In this document: positions 8,732-17,945 of the stretch, piece by piece
Layout of the letters: each line of letters opens with the position of its first letter
Numbering within the stretch: position 1 is the first letter of the stretch
Assembly: GCA_963728655.1 (NCBI GenBank)
Contig: CAVSLD010000002.1
Location: 620,001-684,000, forward strand
Source of the DNA: Iamia sp963728655
Lineage (GTDB): Bacteria > Actinomycetota > Acidimicrobiia > Acidimicrobiales > Iamiaceae
Reading direction: 5' to 3'
DNA length: 64,000 nucleotides
Notes under the pieces: generated by a model
What the model saw: only the letters and a program-made list of their open reading frames with translations
What the model was told of the DNA's origin: nothing
Databases searched by the model: none
Made by a program: the position numbers and the translations under genes

Positions 8732-9811
8732 GTGGGTGACGCACCGCCGGTCGGTCGCCGGGTGGTCGCCCGGGCCCCGGTCCGGGTGGCCGACGTCGGG
8801 GGCTGGACCGACACCTGGTTCTCGGGCACGGGTGCGGTGTGCTCGCTCGCGGCGGGCCCCGGCGCCGAGGCCGAGGTGTGGGTCCGCCCGGGCGGGCCCG
8901 ACCCGGTGCGGATGTGGGCGCCCGACCTGGGGACGTCGTGGTCGCTCGCCCCCGACCCGACGGAGGGGTGGGCCTCGCCCCGCCCCGGCACCCAGCCCCT
9001 CCTCGACCACGCCGTCGGTCTGGTGCTCGGCGACCGGCCCGGGGTGGTCGGGGCCCGCGGGGTCACCCTCGACGTGGCGATCCGGGCGGCCGTGCCGCCC
9101 GGATCCGCGGTGGGGACCTCGGCCGCGGTGCTGGTGGCCCTGGTGGCCGCCCTGGGCGCGGCGGTGGACCGGCCCCGCACCGCCGACGACGCGGCGCACG
9201 ACGCCTACCTGGTCGAGACGGAGCGGGCCGGACGCGAGAGCGGCGTCCAGGACCAGGTGGCCGCCGCGCACGGCGGCGTGTCGTGGATCGAGGTCGCCCA
9301 CCCGAGCTGGCGGCGCCGCGAGGTGGCCGTGCCGGCGGCCGCGCGCGCGGTCCTGCGGGAGGGACTGCTCACGGTCCACCTGGGGGGCGGCCACGACAGC
9401 TCGGTCCTGCACCGGGTGGTCATCGAGCGGGCCGAGGCCGGGGACCCCACCACCCGTGCCGTGCTGGCCGAGCTCCGGGGCCTGGCCGCCCTGGCCCGCG
9501 ACCACCTCGCGGCCGGGGACCTGGTGGGGTGGGGCGCGACCCTGGCCGCCGCGACCCAGGAGCAGGCCCGGCTCCACCCCGCCCTGGTCGGTGACGACGC
9601 CCGGGCGGTGGCGGACCTGGCCGCGTCGCACGGCGCCGTCGGGGCCAAGGTCAACGGGGCCGGTGGGGCGGGCGGCACCGTCACCGCGCTGGTGCCCGAC
9701 GCGGCGCGACGGCGGGCCCTGGCCGATGCGGTGGTGTCCGCAGGGAGGGGGTGGGAGGTGCTCGACCTGGTGCCGGCGGGGGGCCTGGAGGTCCTGGTCG
9801 AGGACCCCTGA
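8732..9811 (+). CDS. GHMP-family sugar kinase
   Basis: A 359-residue member of the galactokinase/homoserine/mevalonate/phosphomevalonate kinase superfamily. It shows the N-terminal sugar-recognition stretch RVADVGGWTDTWF, the ATP-binding glycine-rich loop PPGSAVGTSAA (about residue 130), and the C-terminal motif AKVNGAGGAGGTVTAL. The closest described group is D-glycero-D-manno-heptose 7-phosphate kinase or L-fucokinase-like enzymes; the actual sugar is unknown. It begins at GTG 8732, 18 bases after lipA, and is followed by an independently transcribed peptidase gene. It may supply an activated sugar for the nearby polysaccharide operon, which is inference from position. Confidence 0.75.
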   Translation: MGDAPPVGRRVVARAPVRVADVGGWTDTWFSGTGAVCSLAAGPGAEAEVWVRPGGPDPVRMWAPDLGTSWSLAPDPTEGWASPRPGTQPLLDHAVGLVLGDRPGVVGARGVTLDVAIRAAVPPGSAVGTSAAVLVALVAALGAAVDRPRTADDAAHDAYLVETERAGRESGVQDQVAAAHGGVSWIEVAHPSWRRREVAVPAAARAVLREGLLTVHLGGGHDSSVLHRVVIERAEAGDPTTRAVLAELRGLAALARDHLAAGDLVGWGATLAAATQEQARLHPALVGDDARAVADLAASHGAVGAKVNGAGGAGGTVTALVPDAARRRALADAVVSAGRGWEVLDLVPAGGLEVLVEDP

Positions 9812-9869
9812 CGTCTCCCACCGGGTTCGGGGTGCCGGGCGCGGAGGCGGGGCGGGTCGGTGCGGGTCC

Positions 9870-9875
9870 TACCCT
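9870..9875 (+). promoter_or_regulatory. Leaderless -10 (TACCCT) for the M24 peptidase gene
   Basis: Spacer of 6 bases to GTG 9882. This supports GTG 9882 over the in-frame ATG 9897. Confidence 0.5.
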
Positions 9876-9881
9876 GGCCCG

Positions 9882-10988
9882 GTGCACGGAGAGCGGATGG
9901 AACGGGTCCGGCGGGCGATGGCCGACCGGGAGGTCGACCTCCTGCTGCTGTCGGTCGGCCCCGACCTGCCCTGGCTGGTCGGCTACGAGGCCATGCCCCT
10001 CGAGCGCCTCACCATGCTGGTCGTGCCCCGCGAGGGCCAGGCCACGCTCGTGGTGCCCAGGCTGGAGGCACCGCGGGTGGTGGAGCGCCCGGACGTCTTC
10101 GCCCTCCGGCCCTGGGAGGAGTCCGAGGACCCCGTCGCCCTGGTCGCCGGCCTGGCCGGCGCCCCCGGGCGGGTCGCCGTCGGCGATCGCACCTGGGCCG
10201 GGTTCCTCGTCGACCTGCAGGCCGCCGTGGTCGGCCCCCGCTGGTGCCGCGCCTCGGAGGTCACCGGACCGCTCCGCGCCCGCAAGGACCCCCACGAGGT
10301 GGCCGCGCTGCGGGCTGCCGCGGAGGCGGCCGACCGGGTCGCGGCCCAGCTGCAGGGCGGCGAGGTCCCCCTCATCGGCCGGACCGAGGCCGAGGTGTCG
10401 GCCGACATCGGCCGACGGCTGCTCGACGAGGGCCACCAGCGGGTGAACTTCGCCATCGTGGCGGCCGGGCCCCATGCCGCCAGTCCGCACCACGAGCCGG
10501 GCCCGTCCACCATCGAGCCCGGCCAGGTCGTGCTGTGCGACTTCGGCGGCACCTGGCCGACGGGGTCCGGGGCGGGCTACTGCTCCGACATCACCCGCTG
10601 CGTGTCCCTCGGACCGCCGGGTCCCGACGTGGCCGAGGCCTACGCCGCCCTCGAGGCGGCCCAGGCCGCCTCGACCGCGGCGGCCGACGTGGGCACCACC
10701 TGCGAGGCCGTCGACGCCGCCGCCCGCGACCCCCTGGCCGCGGCCGGCTACGGGGACCGCTTCATCCACCGCACGGGGCACGGCATCGGCGTCGAGGAGC
10801 ACGAGGACCCCTACATCGTCGCCGGCAACGCCGCCGCCCTCGAGGCCGGCCACGCCTTCTCGATCGAGCCCGGCATCTACACCCCGGGGGCGTGGGGCCT
10901 GCGCCTGGAGGACATCGTGGTCGCCACCGACGCCGGGCCGCTTCCGCTCAACCGGGCCGACCACGCCCTGGTGGTCGTGGACGCCTGA
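9882..10988 (+). CDS. M24-family metallopeptidase (Xaa-Pro aminopeptidase-like)
   Basis: A 368-residue cytoplasmic dipeptidase/aminopeptidase of the creatinase fold, expected to cleave X-Pro bonds. The N-terminal creatinase-like domain spans about residues 1-130 and the catalytic pita-bread domain follows. All five metal ligands are visible: Asp in LCDFGG, Asp in YCSDITR, His in RTGHGIG, Glu in SIEPGIY and Glu in LRLEDIV. The start GTG 9882 is chosen because a TACCCT element lies 6 bases upstream; ATG 9897 is the alternative. It is convergent with the polysaccharide priming enzyme, with a 17-base gap containing the palindrome ACCCCCGGGGGT at 10988-10999. Confidence 0.87.
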   Translation: MHGERMERVRRAMADREVDLLLLSVGPDLPWLVGYEAMPLERLTMLVVPREGQATLVVPRLEAPRVVERPDVFALRPWEESEDPVALVAGLAGAPGRVAVGDRTWAGFLVDLQAAVVGPRWCRASEVTGPLRARKDPHEVAALRAAAEAADRVAAQLQGGEVPLIGRTEAEVSADIGRRLLDEGHQRVNFAIVAAGPHAASPHHEPGPSTIEPGQVVLCDFGGTWPTGSGAGYCSDITRCVSLGPPGPDVAEAYAALEAAQAASTAAADVGTTCEAVDAAARDPLAAAGYGDRFIHRTGHGIGVEEHEDPYIVAGNAAALEAGHAFSIEPGIYTPGAWGLRLEDIVVATDAGPLPLNRADHALVVVDA

Positions 10989-11005
10989 CCCCCGGGGGTG
11001 GGCCG

Positions 11006-12472
11006 CTACTTGGCGCCGCGCCGGAGCAGGACGACGGGGACCGTCTTGGCCAGGATGGCCAGGTCGATGAGCAGCGACCAGTTGTCGACGTAGTACAGGT
11101 CCAGCCGGGTGTAGTCCTCGAAGGACGACTCGCTGCGCCCGTTGACCTGCCACATGCCGGTGATGCCGGGGGTGACCCGCAGGCGCTGGGTGAGCAGCGG
11201 GTCCCAGGCCTCGGTCTCGTGGGGCAGGGCCGGCCGGGGCCCGACCAGGCTCATCTCGCCCCGGAGGACGTTCCACAGCTGGGGGAGCTCGTCGATCGAG
11301 GTGGTGCGCAGCACCTTGCCCACCCGCGTGACGCGGGGGTCGTCGGCCATCTTGAACAGCGGGCCGTCGGCCTCGTTGGCCTCGAGCAGCTCGTCGCGGA
11401 GGGCCTCGGCGTCCTCGACCATGGTGCGCAGCTTGAGCACCTGGAAGGGCCGGCCGTTGCGCCCGACCCGCACCTGGCGGAAGAGCACGGGCCCGGGGGA
11501 GTCGAGGCGGATGGCGACCATGGCGGCGAGGAGGACGGGACTGGCCACCAGCAGACCGAGCGACGCCAGCACCACGTCGAAGGCCCGCTTGGCCGTGCGC
11601 CGCCACCCGTCGCGCTGCACCGGCTCGACGTAGACCACGGGGAACCGCCCGAGCGGGCGGACCAGCAGGCGCTGGGAGGCGATGTCGCGGAGGGTGGACG
11701 AGAGCTCGACGTGGATGCCCCGGTCGAGCAGGTCGCGGGCGAGGCGGTTGGTGGTGGCGCTCTCGATGGCCGAGGCGGCCACGATGACCGACGCACCCTG
11801 GCGGGCCCGCAGCACCTCGCCGGCGTCGGCGACCGTGCCCAGCAGGGGCACGCCGGGCACGGGCTCGGGATCGGTCACGCTGTCGTCGACGAAGCCGAGC
11901 ACGTGGTAGCCGAGCCAGGTGTCGGTGCGGAGCATGGCGGCCAGCTCCCGGCCCTCCGGGTTGGCCCCGGCGATGACCACGTTGCGCACCATCCGACCCC
12001 GGGCCCGCATCACGGCGAACACCCGGCGGGCCACCTCCCGCTCGGCCATGACGAGCAGCGTGGTGGTCAGGAACAGCACGACGATGCGGGAGCGGGGCAG
12101 CTCCACGTCGAGGAAGAAGGACGTGAGGGCCACGCCCATCGAGCCCAGGAAGGTGGCGTTGACGATGCGCCGGACCTCGTCGATGCGGCGTCCGATGAAG
12201 CGGATGTTGTAGAGCCTCTGGCCGGCGAGGATCGCCAGCCAGAGGGGCAGGGTGCCCACCACCAGCAGCAGGAACGCCGCGTCGCTGGTGCCCACGCGGG
12301 CCCCGTTGCCCAGCGGGTCGGCGATCACCACGGCGAGCAGGGCACCGACCACCACCGTGACCAGGTCGACGGTGGCCAGGACGATCTTGGGGTCGGCCCG
12401 GAGGGGGCGGGGCGCGGCGGTGGCGGGGACCTCCACGTCGAGGTCGCTCGTGGTGGCCTGGGCCAGCGTCAC
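11006..12472 (-). CDS. Polyprenyl-phosphate glycosylphosphotransferase (WcaJ/CpsE-like priming enzyme)
   Basis: Starts exopolysaccharide repeat-unit assembly by transferring a sugar-1-phosphate from a nucleotide sugar to undecaprenyl phosphate at the membrane. It has 488 residues. Several N-terminal helices (about 35-130) are followed by a CoA-binding-like Rossmann domain (VVIAGANPEGRELAAML). A C-terminal membrane helix and catalytic domain follow, with KRAFDVVLASLGLL, the Asp/Glu-rich VEDAEAL region, RVGKVLRTTSIDELPQLWNV and SLVGPRPALPHE. The start GTG 12472 has a GGAAGGGGGG ribosome site upstream. It is the last gene of the minus-strand polysaccharide operon, but a 164-base gap with its own -10-like element suggests extra control. 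Sugar specificity is not predictable. Confidence 0.9.
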   Translation of the reverse strand: MTLAQATTSDLDVEVPATAAPRPLRADPKIVLATVDLVTVVVGALLAVVIADPLGNGARVGTSDAAFLLLVVGTLPLWLAILAGQRLYNIRFIGRRIDEVRRIVNATFLGSMGVALTSFFLDVELPRSRIVVLFLTTTLLVMAEREVARRVFAVMRARGRMVRNVVIAGANPEGRELAAMLRTDTWLGYHVLGFVDDSVTDPEPVPGVPLLGTVADAGEVLRARQGASVIVAASAIESATTNRLARDLLDRGIHVELSSTLRDIASQRLLVRPLGRFPVVYVEPVQRDGWRRTAKRAFDVVLASLGLLVASPVLLAAMVAIRLDSPGPVLFRQVRVGRNGRPFQVLKLRTMVEDAEALRDELLEANEADGPLFKMADDPRVTRVGKVLRTTSIDELPQLWNVLRGEMSLVGPRPALPHETEAWDPLLTQRLRVTPGITGMWQVNGRSESSFEDYTRLDLYYVDNWSLLIDLAILAKTVPVVLLRRGAK

Positions 12473-12521
12473 TGCTCCGCACCCCCCTTCCCGGTTCGCG
12501 TCCCTCGGGTGTTGGTCACAG

Positions 12522-12527
12522 AGAGTA
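12522..12527 (-). promoter_or_regulatory. Putative internal -10 (TACTCT) for the priming glycosyltransferase gene
   Basis: On the minus strand TACTCT lies about 50 bases before GTG 12472, leaving a leader of about 42 bases with a purine-rich ribosome site. Confidence 0.35.
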
Positions 12528-12584
12528 GTCGATCTGGCGGGCCGCGCCACCCTTCGGAGTTGTGATCTTCGCCCGGGTGGCCCG

Positions 12585-12599
12585 CCGGGGACCCCCCGG
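12585..12599 (-). terminator. GC hairpin downstream of the Wzz/BY-kinase gene
   Basis: CCGGGG and CCCCGG form a perfect 6-bp stem around a 3-base loop, 38 bases past the stop at 12637. There is no U-tract, so it would be a weak terminator or attenuator between two operon genes. Confidence 0.3.
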
Positions 12600-12636
12600 T
12601 GGACGGTGGGTGGCCGCTCCGGGGCCGGACCGGTGC

Positions 12637-14173
12637 TCAGGTGCGCACCCCGTAGGCGTAGGCCCCGGCCGAACGGCGCCGGGAGTCGGTGTCGTTGTTG
12701 AGGGCCGCACCCAGGACCCGGGCCCCGGCCAGGGACAGCTCGGTGCCCGCCTCGGTGACCTGCGCGGTGCTGGCCTGGGCCAGCGACACGACCATGAGGG
12801 TGGCGTCGAGGGCGGGGGCCAGCACCAACACGTCGGCCACGGCCAGCACCGGCGGCGTGTCCACGATGACGTGGTCGAAGCCGTGCCCCAGCTCGAGGAT
12901 GGCGCGGGCCGTGGTCTCGGAGCCGAGGAGGTCGGTGGGCGTGTCGACCTCGGAGCCGCGGGTGACGACGGTGAGCTCGCCCACGCGGTGCTCGACGTCG
13001 TCGATGGTCGCCCGACCGAGGAGCAGGTCCGAGAGGCCCGGCGCCGTCGGCAGCTCGAAGAGCTCCTCGACGCCGGCCCGGCGGAGGTCGGCGCCGATCA
13101 GGATCACCCGACGCCCGCCCTGGGCCAGGGCCACCGCCAGGTTGGCCGCCACCGTGGTCTTGCCCTCGTCGGCGACGGCGCTGGTGATGGCGAGGGTCCG
13201 CACGCCGTCGGCCTGGCCGGCGAGGAGCACCGAGGTCCGCAGACGACGGAAGGCGTCGGCCTCGGCGCCGCTCGGCGCGTGGACGGTGACCAGGCGGGTG
13301 GCCGCGTGGCGGTGCTTCTCCGGGAAGCGGGGGATGCTGCCCAGGGTCGGGACCCCGAGGGTGCGGTCGAGGTCGGCGGCCCCCCGCACCCTGGTGTCGA
13401 GGCGGTCGAGGACGAACGCCGCCCCCAGGCCCAGCAGGAGACCCATGGCGAGCGACGCGGCGAGGATGCGCACCAGGCCCCGGGGCTGCGGGCCCTGGGG
13501 GACCCGGGCCGGGGTGATGATCGTGCCCCCGTCGACCAGCGTGCTCTCCACCTCGGTGAGCTGGGTGGTCAGGTCGCCGAGGGTGGAGCGCAGGCTCTCG
13601 ATGGCGTCCTGGGCCTCGGCCTCCTCGGTGCTGTCCGGCTCGGCCGCCTCGCGGAGGTCGATCTGGGCGTCGATGCCCTCCTGGACCCGGTCGATGCGGT
13701 CCTGGTAGGTGGCGGCCCGCTCGTCGATGGTGGTCTGCTGCTCGGCCTGCTTCTGGGCGACGTAGGCCTCGGCGAAGGCCTGGGCCCCGGCCTGGGCGCG
13801 CGGCCGGGCCCGACGCGGTGAAGGAGATGCTGAGCACGCGGGCCTCGGACGGGGACTCGGCGGCCACGTGGGTGAGCAGCTCGCGGGTGTCCTGGTCGCC
13901 GGGCAGGGCGTCGGCGGCGCGGGCCGCCACCAGCTCGGAGGTGACCACCTGGAGCTCGGTCTGGACGTCGGCGATGGCCTCGGCCGGCGTCTGGCTGTCG
14001 GCCGGGTCGGGCAGGGCCACCTGGGCGGTGGAGCGGTAGACGTCGGGCCGGGTGAGGCCGTAGGCGGCCCCCAGGAGGAGGCACACGGCCACGACGGCGC
14101 CCACCACCACGGCGCGACGGCGGATCACGTGGAGGTAGTCGCCCAGCTCCACCGATGCCGGATCAGTGGCCAT
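12637..14173 (-). CDS. Polysaccharide co-polymerase / bacterial tyrosine kinase (Wzz-Wzc type), one frameshift
   Basis: Controls polysaccharide chain length and export at the membrane. The N-terminal Wzz domain begins MATDPASVELGDYLHVIRR, with a first helix at about residues 22-42. A coiled-coil periplasmic region follows (about 150-260), then a second helix (ILAASLAMGLLLGLGAAF). The cytoplasmic ATPase has Walker A AVADEGKTTVAANLA, Walker A' ILIGADLRRAG and Walker B VIVDTPPV. The C-terminus has only two tyrosines (AYAYG), not the usual Tyr cluster. The frame changes once near 13800-13815 in a GCGCGC stretch; the span is one base over a multiple of three. It lies between the flippase and priming-enzyme genes. 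Confidence 0.87.
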
Positions 14174-14230
14174 GGTGCAGTCCCCTCTCGTGTCGGTGGT
14201 GGTCGTGGTCCGGGCGGGCGGCGCGGGTGG

Positions 14231-15802
14231 TCACCGTGTCGCCCTCCGTAGGACATCGGCCACTCCCATGCGATCTGGAGCCTGCCGCACCCCGGCCACC
14301 AGCACCGCACCGCCGAGGGCGACGCCCACGACGAGGCCGGCCAGGCTGGCGCCGAGGGCCACGCGAGCCAGCACCAGCACCACGCCGACCGCCGTGGTGA
14401 GGGCCAGGGCCCGCAGGCTCCGGGCGCCGAGGGGCTGGATGCGGAGGATCGCCCACATCTGCACCGCGGGGACGCCGTTGGCCACCGCCAGGCTGAGCGT
14501 CCACGCCAGGGCCGCGCCCTGGATGCCCAGGTGGGGGATGAGCACCAGGTTGGCCCCGATGTTGGTGGCGAGGGCCAGGCCGGTGTTCAGGAGGCTGAGG
14601 CGGCTGCGCCCGGCCATCAGCAGGAGCATGTCGATGGGTCCGGCCGCGCTGGCCAGCAGGAAGCCCACGCCGGTGATGACGATGACCGACGCCCCGTCGC
14701 CGAAGCCGGACCCGAAGGCCCGCACCAGGTAGGGGGCGAACACCATGGCGGTGAGGTAGGCGGGCCAGGCCAGCAGCACCAGCCACGCGGTGGCGGCCTG
14801 GAACAGGCGGCGGGCCCCGTCGGCCCCGTCGCGGGCCAGGACGGCCGAGATCTGCGGCCCGAACGCGAGGGCCACGGCGTTGCCGGCGAAGTTGCCCACG
14901 ATCAGCCAGCGGGTGGCGGCGGTGTACACGCCGACGGCCTCGGTCGACTCGAGGGCCCCCAGCAGCAGGGCGTCGACCCACAGGATGGTGAGGGCGAACA
15001 CGCCCGCGAAGGACCGCGGCAGGGCGAAGGCCCAGAAGCGGTGGCGCAGGTCCCGCCGCTCGAGCGGGGCGGGTCGGTCGGCGCGGGACCGGACCGCCCG
15101 CTCCGTGCGACGGACCAGGACCGCGGTCCAGAGGGCGATGGGCACCAGGGCCACGGCGAAGGGACCGGCCCAGGCCAGCCCCACCGCGACGACCCCGCCC
15201 CCCGCCGCCAGGGTGGCCAGCATCAGCAGCGGGAGGGCGACGCTGCGCCCGAGGCGCTCGACGGCGACGCTGGGCACCATCGTGCCGAACCCCCGGGACC
15301 CGCCCTCGACGACCTGGTAGGCGGCCGCGACGGGCACGAAGGGGCCGAGCACCCGCAGGTAGGTGGCCAGCTGGTCGGCGGGGGCCCCGGCCCCCTCGCC
15401 CCCGGAGGTCAGCAGCCGGCCGAGGGGGTCCGCCAGCAGCACCAGGGCCACCCCGACGGTGGTGGAGAGCACCAGGACCGGTCCCAGGGCCACGCGGTAG
15501 AGGTGGCGCACCTCGGCGCCGCGGCCCCGGGTCAGGAAGCGGCTGGTGAAGCGCACCAGGGCCAGGTCGGTGCCGGCCATCGAGGAGCGGGCCGCGATGT
15601 TGAACACCGCGATGGCGGTGAGGAAGGCGCCCGCGCCCTCCTCGCCCAGCCGGCGGGTGACGACGACGATGAGCGCGAAGTTGGCCACGCCGTAGACGGC
15701 GAAGCCCAGGAGGTTGACCAGGCTGGAGCGGCCCAGGGCGCGGCCGCCGTCGGCCCCGTCGTCGACGGGGGGCGGGGCCTCGTCGGAGGCCACGTCGGTC
15801 AT
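14231..15802 (-). CDS. Wzx-type polysaccharide flippase (MOP superfamily)
   Basis: An intact 523-residue integral membrane protein that moves lipid-linked repeat units across the membrane. It has about 12-14 hydrophobic helices, starting with SLVNLLGFAVYGVANFALIV, and the conserved early Arg-rich loop VVTRRLGEEGAGAF. The Pro-Arg segment FWAFALPRSFAGVFALTI opens the second half. It starts at ATG 15802, 25 bases after the sulfotransferase stop, and is followed by the Wzz/BY-kinase gene after 57 bases. Together with a Wzy-like polymerase and a priming enzyme this defines a Wzx/Wzy-dependent pathway. Confidence 0.87.
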   Translation of the reverse strand: MTDVASDEAPPPVDDGADGGRALGRSSLVNLLGFAVYGVANFALIVVVTRRLGEEGAGAFLTAIAVFNIAARSSMAGTDLALVRFTSRFLTRGRGAEVRHLYRVALGPVLVLSTTVGVALVLLADPLGRLLTSGGEGAGAPADQLATYLRVLGPFVPVAAAYQVVEGGSRGFGTMVPSVAVERLGRSVALPLLMLATLAAGGGVVAVGLAWAGPFAVALVPIALWTAVLVRRTERAVRSRADRPAPLERRDLRHRFWAFALPRSFAGVFALTILWVDALLLGALESTEAVGVYTAATRWLIVGNFAGNAVALAFGPQISAVLARDGADGARRLFQAATAWLVLLAWPAYLTAMVFAPYLVRAFGSGFGDGASVIVITGVGFLLASAAGPIDMLLLMAGRSRLSLLNTGLALATNIGANLVLIPHLGIQGAALAWTLSLAVANGVPAVQMWAILRIQPLGARSLRALALTTAVGVVLVLARVALGASLAGLVVGVALGGAVLVAGVRQAPDRMGVADVLRRATR

Positions 15803-15827
15803 CTCGGACCCGGCCCGTGGGGGTCGG

Positions 15828-16793
15828 TCACGAGGCGTCCCACGGTGGCGGGCTCGCCAGCTCGGCCCGCAGCCAGGCGTCGGAGGCGGCGGTCTCCTCC
15901 CGGATGCGGGCGACCGCGGCCTCGGGGAGGGAGCCCTCGCTGCGGGGGTTCCACCGCCCCGGCGTGACCTCGCGGCGGGCCACGCCCAGGAAGTCGTGGA
16001 GGCGGTCGAGGGTCGGGCCCGGGTCCTGCTCCAGGTCCTGGGTGTAGAGCACGAGCACGCGGTCGCGCCCCACCGCCGCCCACAGACGCCGCACCTGCTC
16101 GTCGTAGCGGCCCCGGGCCACGTAGGACTGGTGCTGGTGGGCCAGGTGCAGGCCGGGGCGGCGGGCCAGCACGGCCTCGGCCCCGTCGAGGCGGGCGGGC
16201 TCCGCGGCCAGGGCCGCCTCGAAGTCGGCGAGGGGCTCGAACCCCCGGGCCCGCTCGTGGTGGAACTGCGACCAGGCCCGGGTCACGGGGTCGCGCAGGA
16301 TCATCACCATGCGCACCTCCGGGAGCACGTCGGCGATGCGCCCCGGCGCGTAGGGGTGGAAGCCGTAGTAGGGGGCGGCCTCGCCCACCACCACGCCCTC
16401 GCCGGCCTCCGCCGCGGCCCGGTCGACCGTGGCCTGGAGGGGGAACGCCGCGCGGTACCAGGACTCCGGCCGGTCCGAGGCGACGTCGAACCAGTGCACG
16501 CCCTTGGTGAGGCGGGGGAAGCGCACCGCGGGGTGGTCGGCCAGGAGCCGGTAGAGGGTGGTGGTGCCGGAGCGCTGGGCGCCCACGATGAGGAAGTCGG
16601 GCGTGGCCCGCCAGCGCGCCGTGGGTCGGGCCATCGCCTGGCTGGCGTGCAGGCCGGCCAGGAACATCCGGTACCGCACCATGTCGGGGAGCGCCGGGAG
16701 GGGCAGTCGGCGCGGCCGCGACCGGGCGCCGGACACCTTCCCGGTGGCGGCGGTGGGCGCGCCCGGCACCCGGGTGTCGGTGGAGGGGGTCAC
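15828..16793 (-). CDS. PAPS-dependent sulfotransferase (first of two in the operon)
   Basis: A 321-residue cytosolic sulfotransferase, expected to move sulfate from PAPS to a carbohydrate hydroxyl. The 5'-phosphosulfate-binding loop is IVGAQRSGTTTLYRLLADHP (about residue 70). The 3'-phosphate-binding segment is MVMILRDPVTRAWSQFHHE (about 165). WFDVASDRPESWYRAAFP resembles NodH/heparan-sulfate-type enzymes. The start GTG 16793 overlaps the stop of the kinase-like gene (GTGA). An N-terminal extension of about 60 basic residues precedes the domain. Its place between polymerase and flippase genes suggests it sulfates the polysaccharide repeat unit. Confidence 0.85.
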   Translation of the reverse strand: MTPSTDTRVPGAPTAATGKVSGARSRPRRLPLPALPDMVRYRMFLAGLHASQAMARPTARWRATPDFLIVGAQRSGTTTLYRLLADHPAVRFPRLTKGVHWFDVASDRPESWYRAAFPLQATVDRAAAEAGEGVVVGEAAPYYGFHPYAPGRIADVLPEVRMVMILRDPVTRAWSQFHHERARGFEPLADFEAALAAEPARLDGAEAVLARRPGLHLAHQHQSYVARGRYDEQVRRLWAAVGRDRVLVLYTQDLEQDPGPTLDRLHDFLGVARREVTPGRWNPRSEGSLPEAAVARIREETAASDAWLRAELASPPPWDAS

Positions 16794-17945
16794 GAGGCGG
16801 TCTCCTGGCGGGGTGGGGGGGCGTCGAGGGCGGCTGCGATCGGCGCCCCGGGGCCGAGGTCGCCCAGGCGGGCGTCACCCGCGTAGCGCACCCGCAGGGT
16901 GGCCAGGTAGGCCTCGACCACGAGCCCGACGTCGTCGGCGTCGTGGCCCAGGGCCACCAGGAGGGGAGCGACCTCGCGCTGCGCCGCGGCGCAGGCGGCG
17001 GGGAGGGCGGCGCCGTCGCGCAGCAGGGCCACCTGGAGGTGGTTGTGGACCGCGTCGAGGCCGAGGGGCACGGGGCCCTCGGATCGCTCCCAGTCCCACG
17101 CCTGGAGCCGGTCACCGGCCCAGGCCGCGTTCCACGGTGCGAGGTCGCCGTGCCAGCGCCCGAAGGGCCAGGTCCGGCCGGCGAGGCGGGCCGCGAGGTC
17201 GTCGAGCCGGGCCGAGACGGCGCCGTGGGGGTCGACGCCGGACGCCGTCCGGGACCGCAGCTGCTGCCACCACCCCCCGCCGGTGGCCTCCTCCCGCGTC
17301 GTCGGGCCGGCGATGGCCCGCAGCGCCTCGGGGGTGAGGGGGAGGTGCTCGGCGCCCTCGGCCAGGTCCATGTGGGCGAGCACCAGCAGGCGGTGGCCCT
17401 GCCAGGTGCCCGACCCCAGCACCTCGGGCACGACGACCGGGGGGGCGGGTCGCTGGGCCAGGGCCCCGGCCTCGTGGGCGACCAGGGCGTCGGTGTGGTC
17501 GTCGACGCCGAGCTTGGCCCAGGCCAGCGTGGCCCCGTCCGGGGCGAGGACCTGGAGGACGGGCTTGCGGTTGGGGCGGGGGCCGCCGAGGGCCACGGCC
17601 ACCTCGACGTCGTCGTGACCCACCAGACCGGCCAGGTGGCGTCGGAGCCCGGGGTCGCGGTCGGTGCCGTCGGCCACCGCGACCACGCCGGGGAGGAGGC
17701 GCCCGGCCCCGAGGCGGAGGGCGGTGCGCACGCCCCAGCGCTGGGCCGCGGCGCCGTCGCCCGGTGCCGGGGCGGAGGTGGGCGCCGGCACCGGCGCGGC
17801 CGTGGACCGGGAGCAGGTAGCGGGGGCGGGTCGGGGAGGGGAGGACCGCGTAGCGCCGGGGCGCGCCGCCGGGACCTCCAGGGGGCCCGAGCAGGCCCAC
17901 CACCGCGTCGAGGGCGGTGGCGTCGGAGCGCAGGGCGCCGCTCAC
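16790..17945 (-). CDS. APH-like phosphotransferase/kinase in the polysaccharide operon, one frameshift
   Basis: A protein-kinase-like fold phosphotransferase of the aminoglycoside/choline-kinase type. The catalytic loop is FGRWHGDLAPWNAAW (Brenner motif) and the metal-binding segment is LQAWDWERS. GTG 17945 overlaps the stop of the polymerase gene (GTGA). The first about 45 residues (containing YAVLPSPTRPRYLLPV) are in one frame and the rest in another, with the change near 17800-17815; the span is one base over a multiple of three. Substrate is unknown. In this setting it could phosphorylate a sugar or polysaccharide precursor, or activate a salvaged sugar. A true antibiotic kinase is unlikely given the context. 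Confidence 0.7.

Noticed and set aside
6824..9631. A 935-codon open frame antisense to lipB, lipA and the GHMP kinase
   Set aside because: Long antisense frames arise from the strong GC3 bias of genuine genes; the translation is low-complexity Gly/Arg/Asp and matches no family, while the plus strand has complete enzyme motifs.
10988..10999. ACCCCCGGGGGT palindrome between convergent genes as a terminator
   Set aside because: A self-complementary 12-mer without a loop or T-run; too weak to call.
16790..17945. Aminoglycoside resistance gene
   Set aside because: Only the general kinase fold matches; it is embedded and translationally coupled in a polysaccharide operon.
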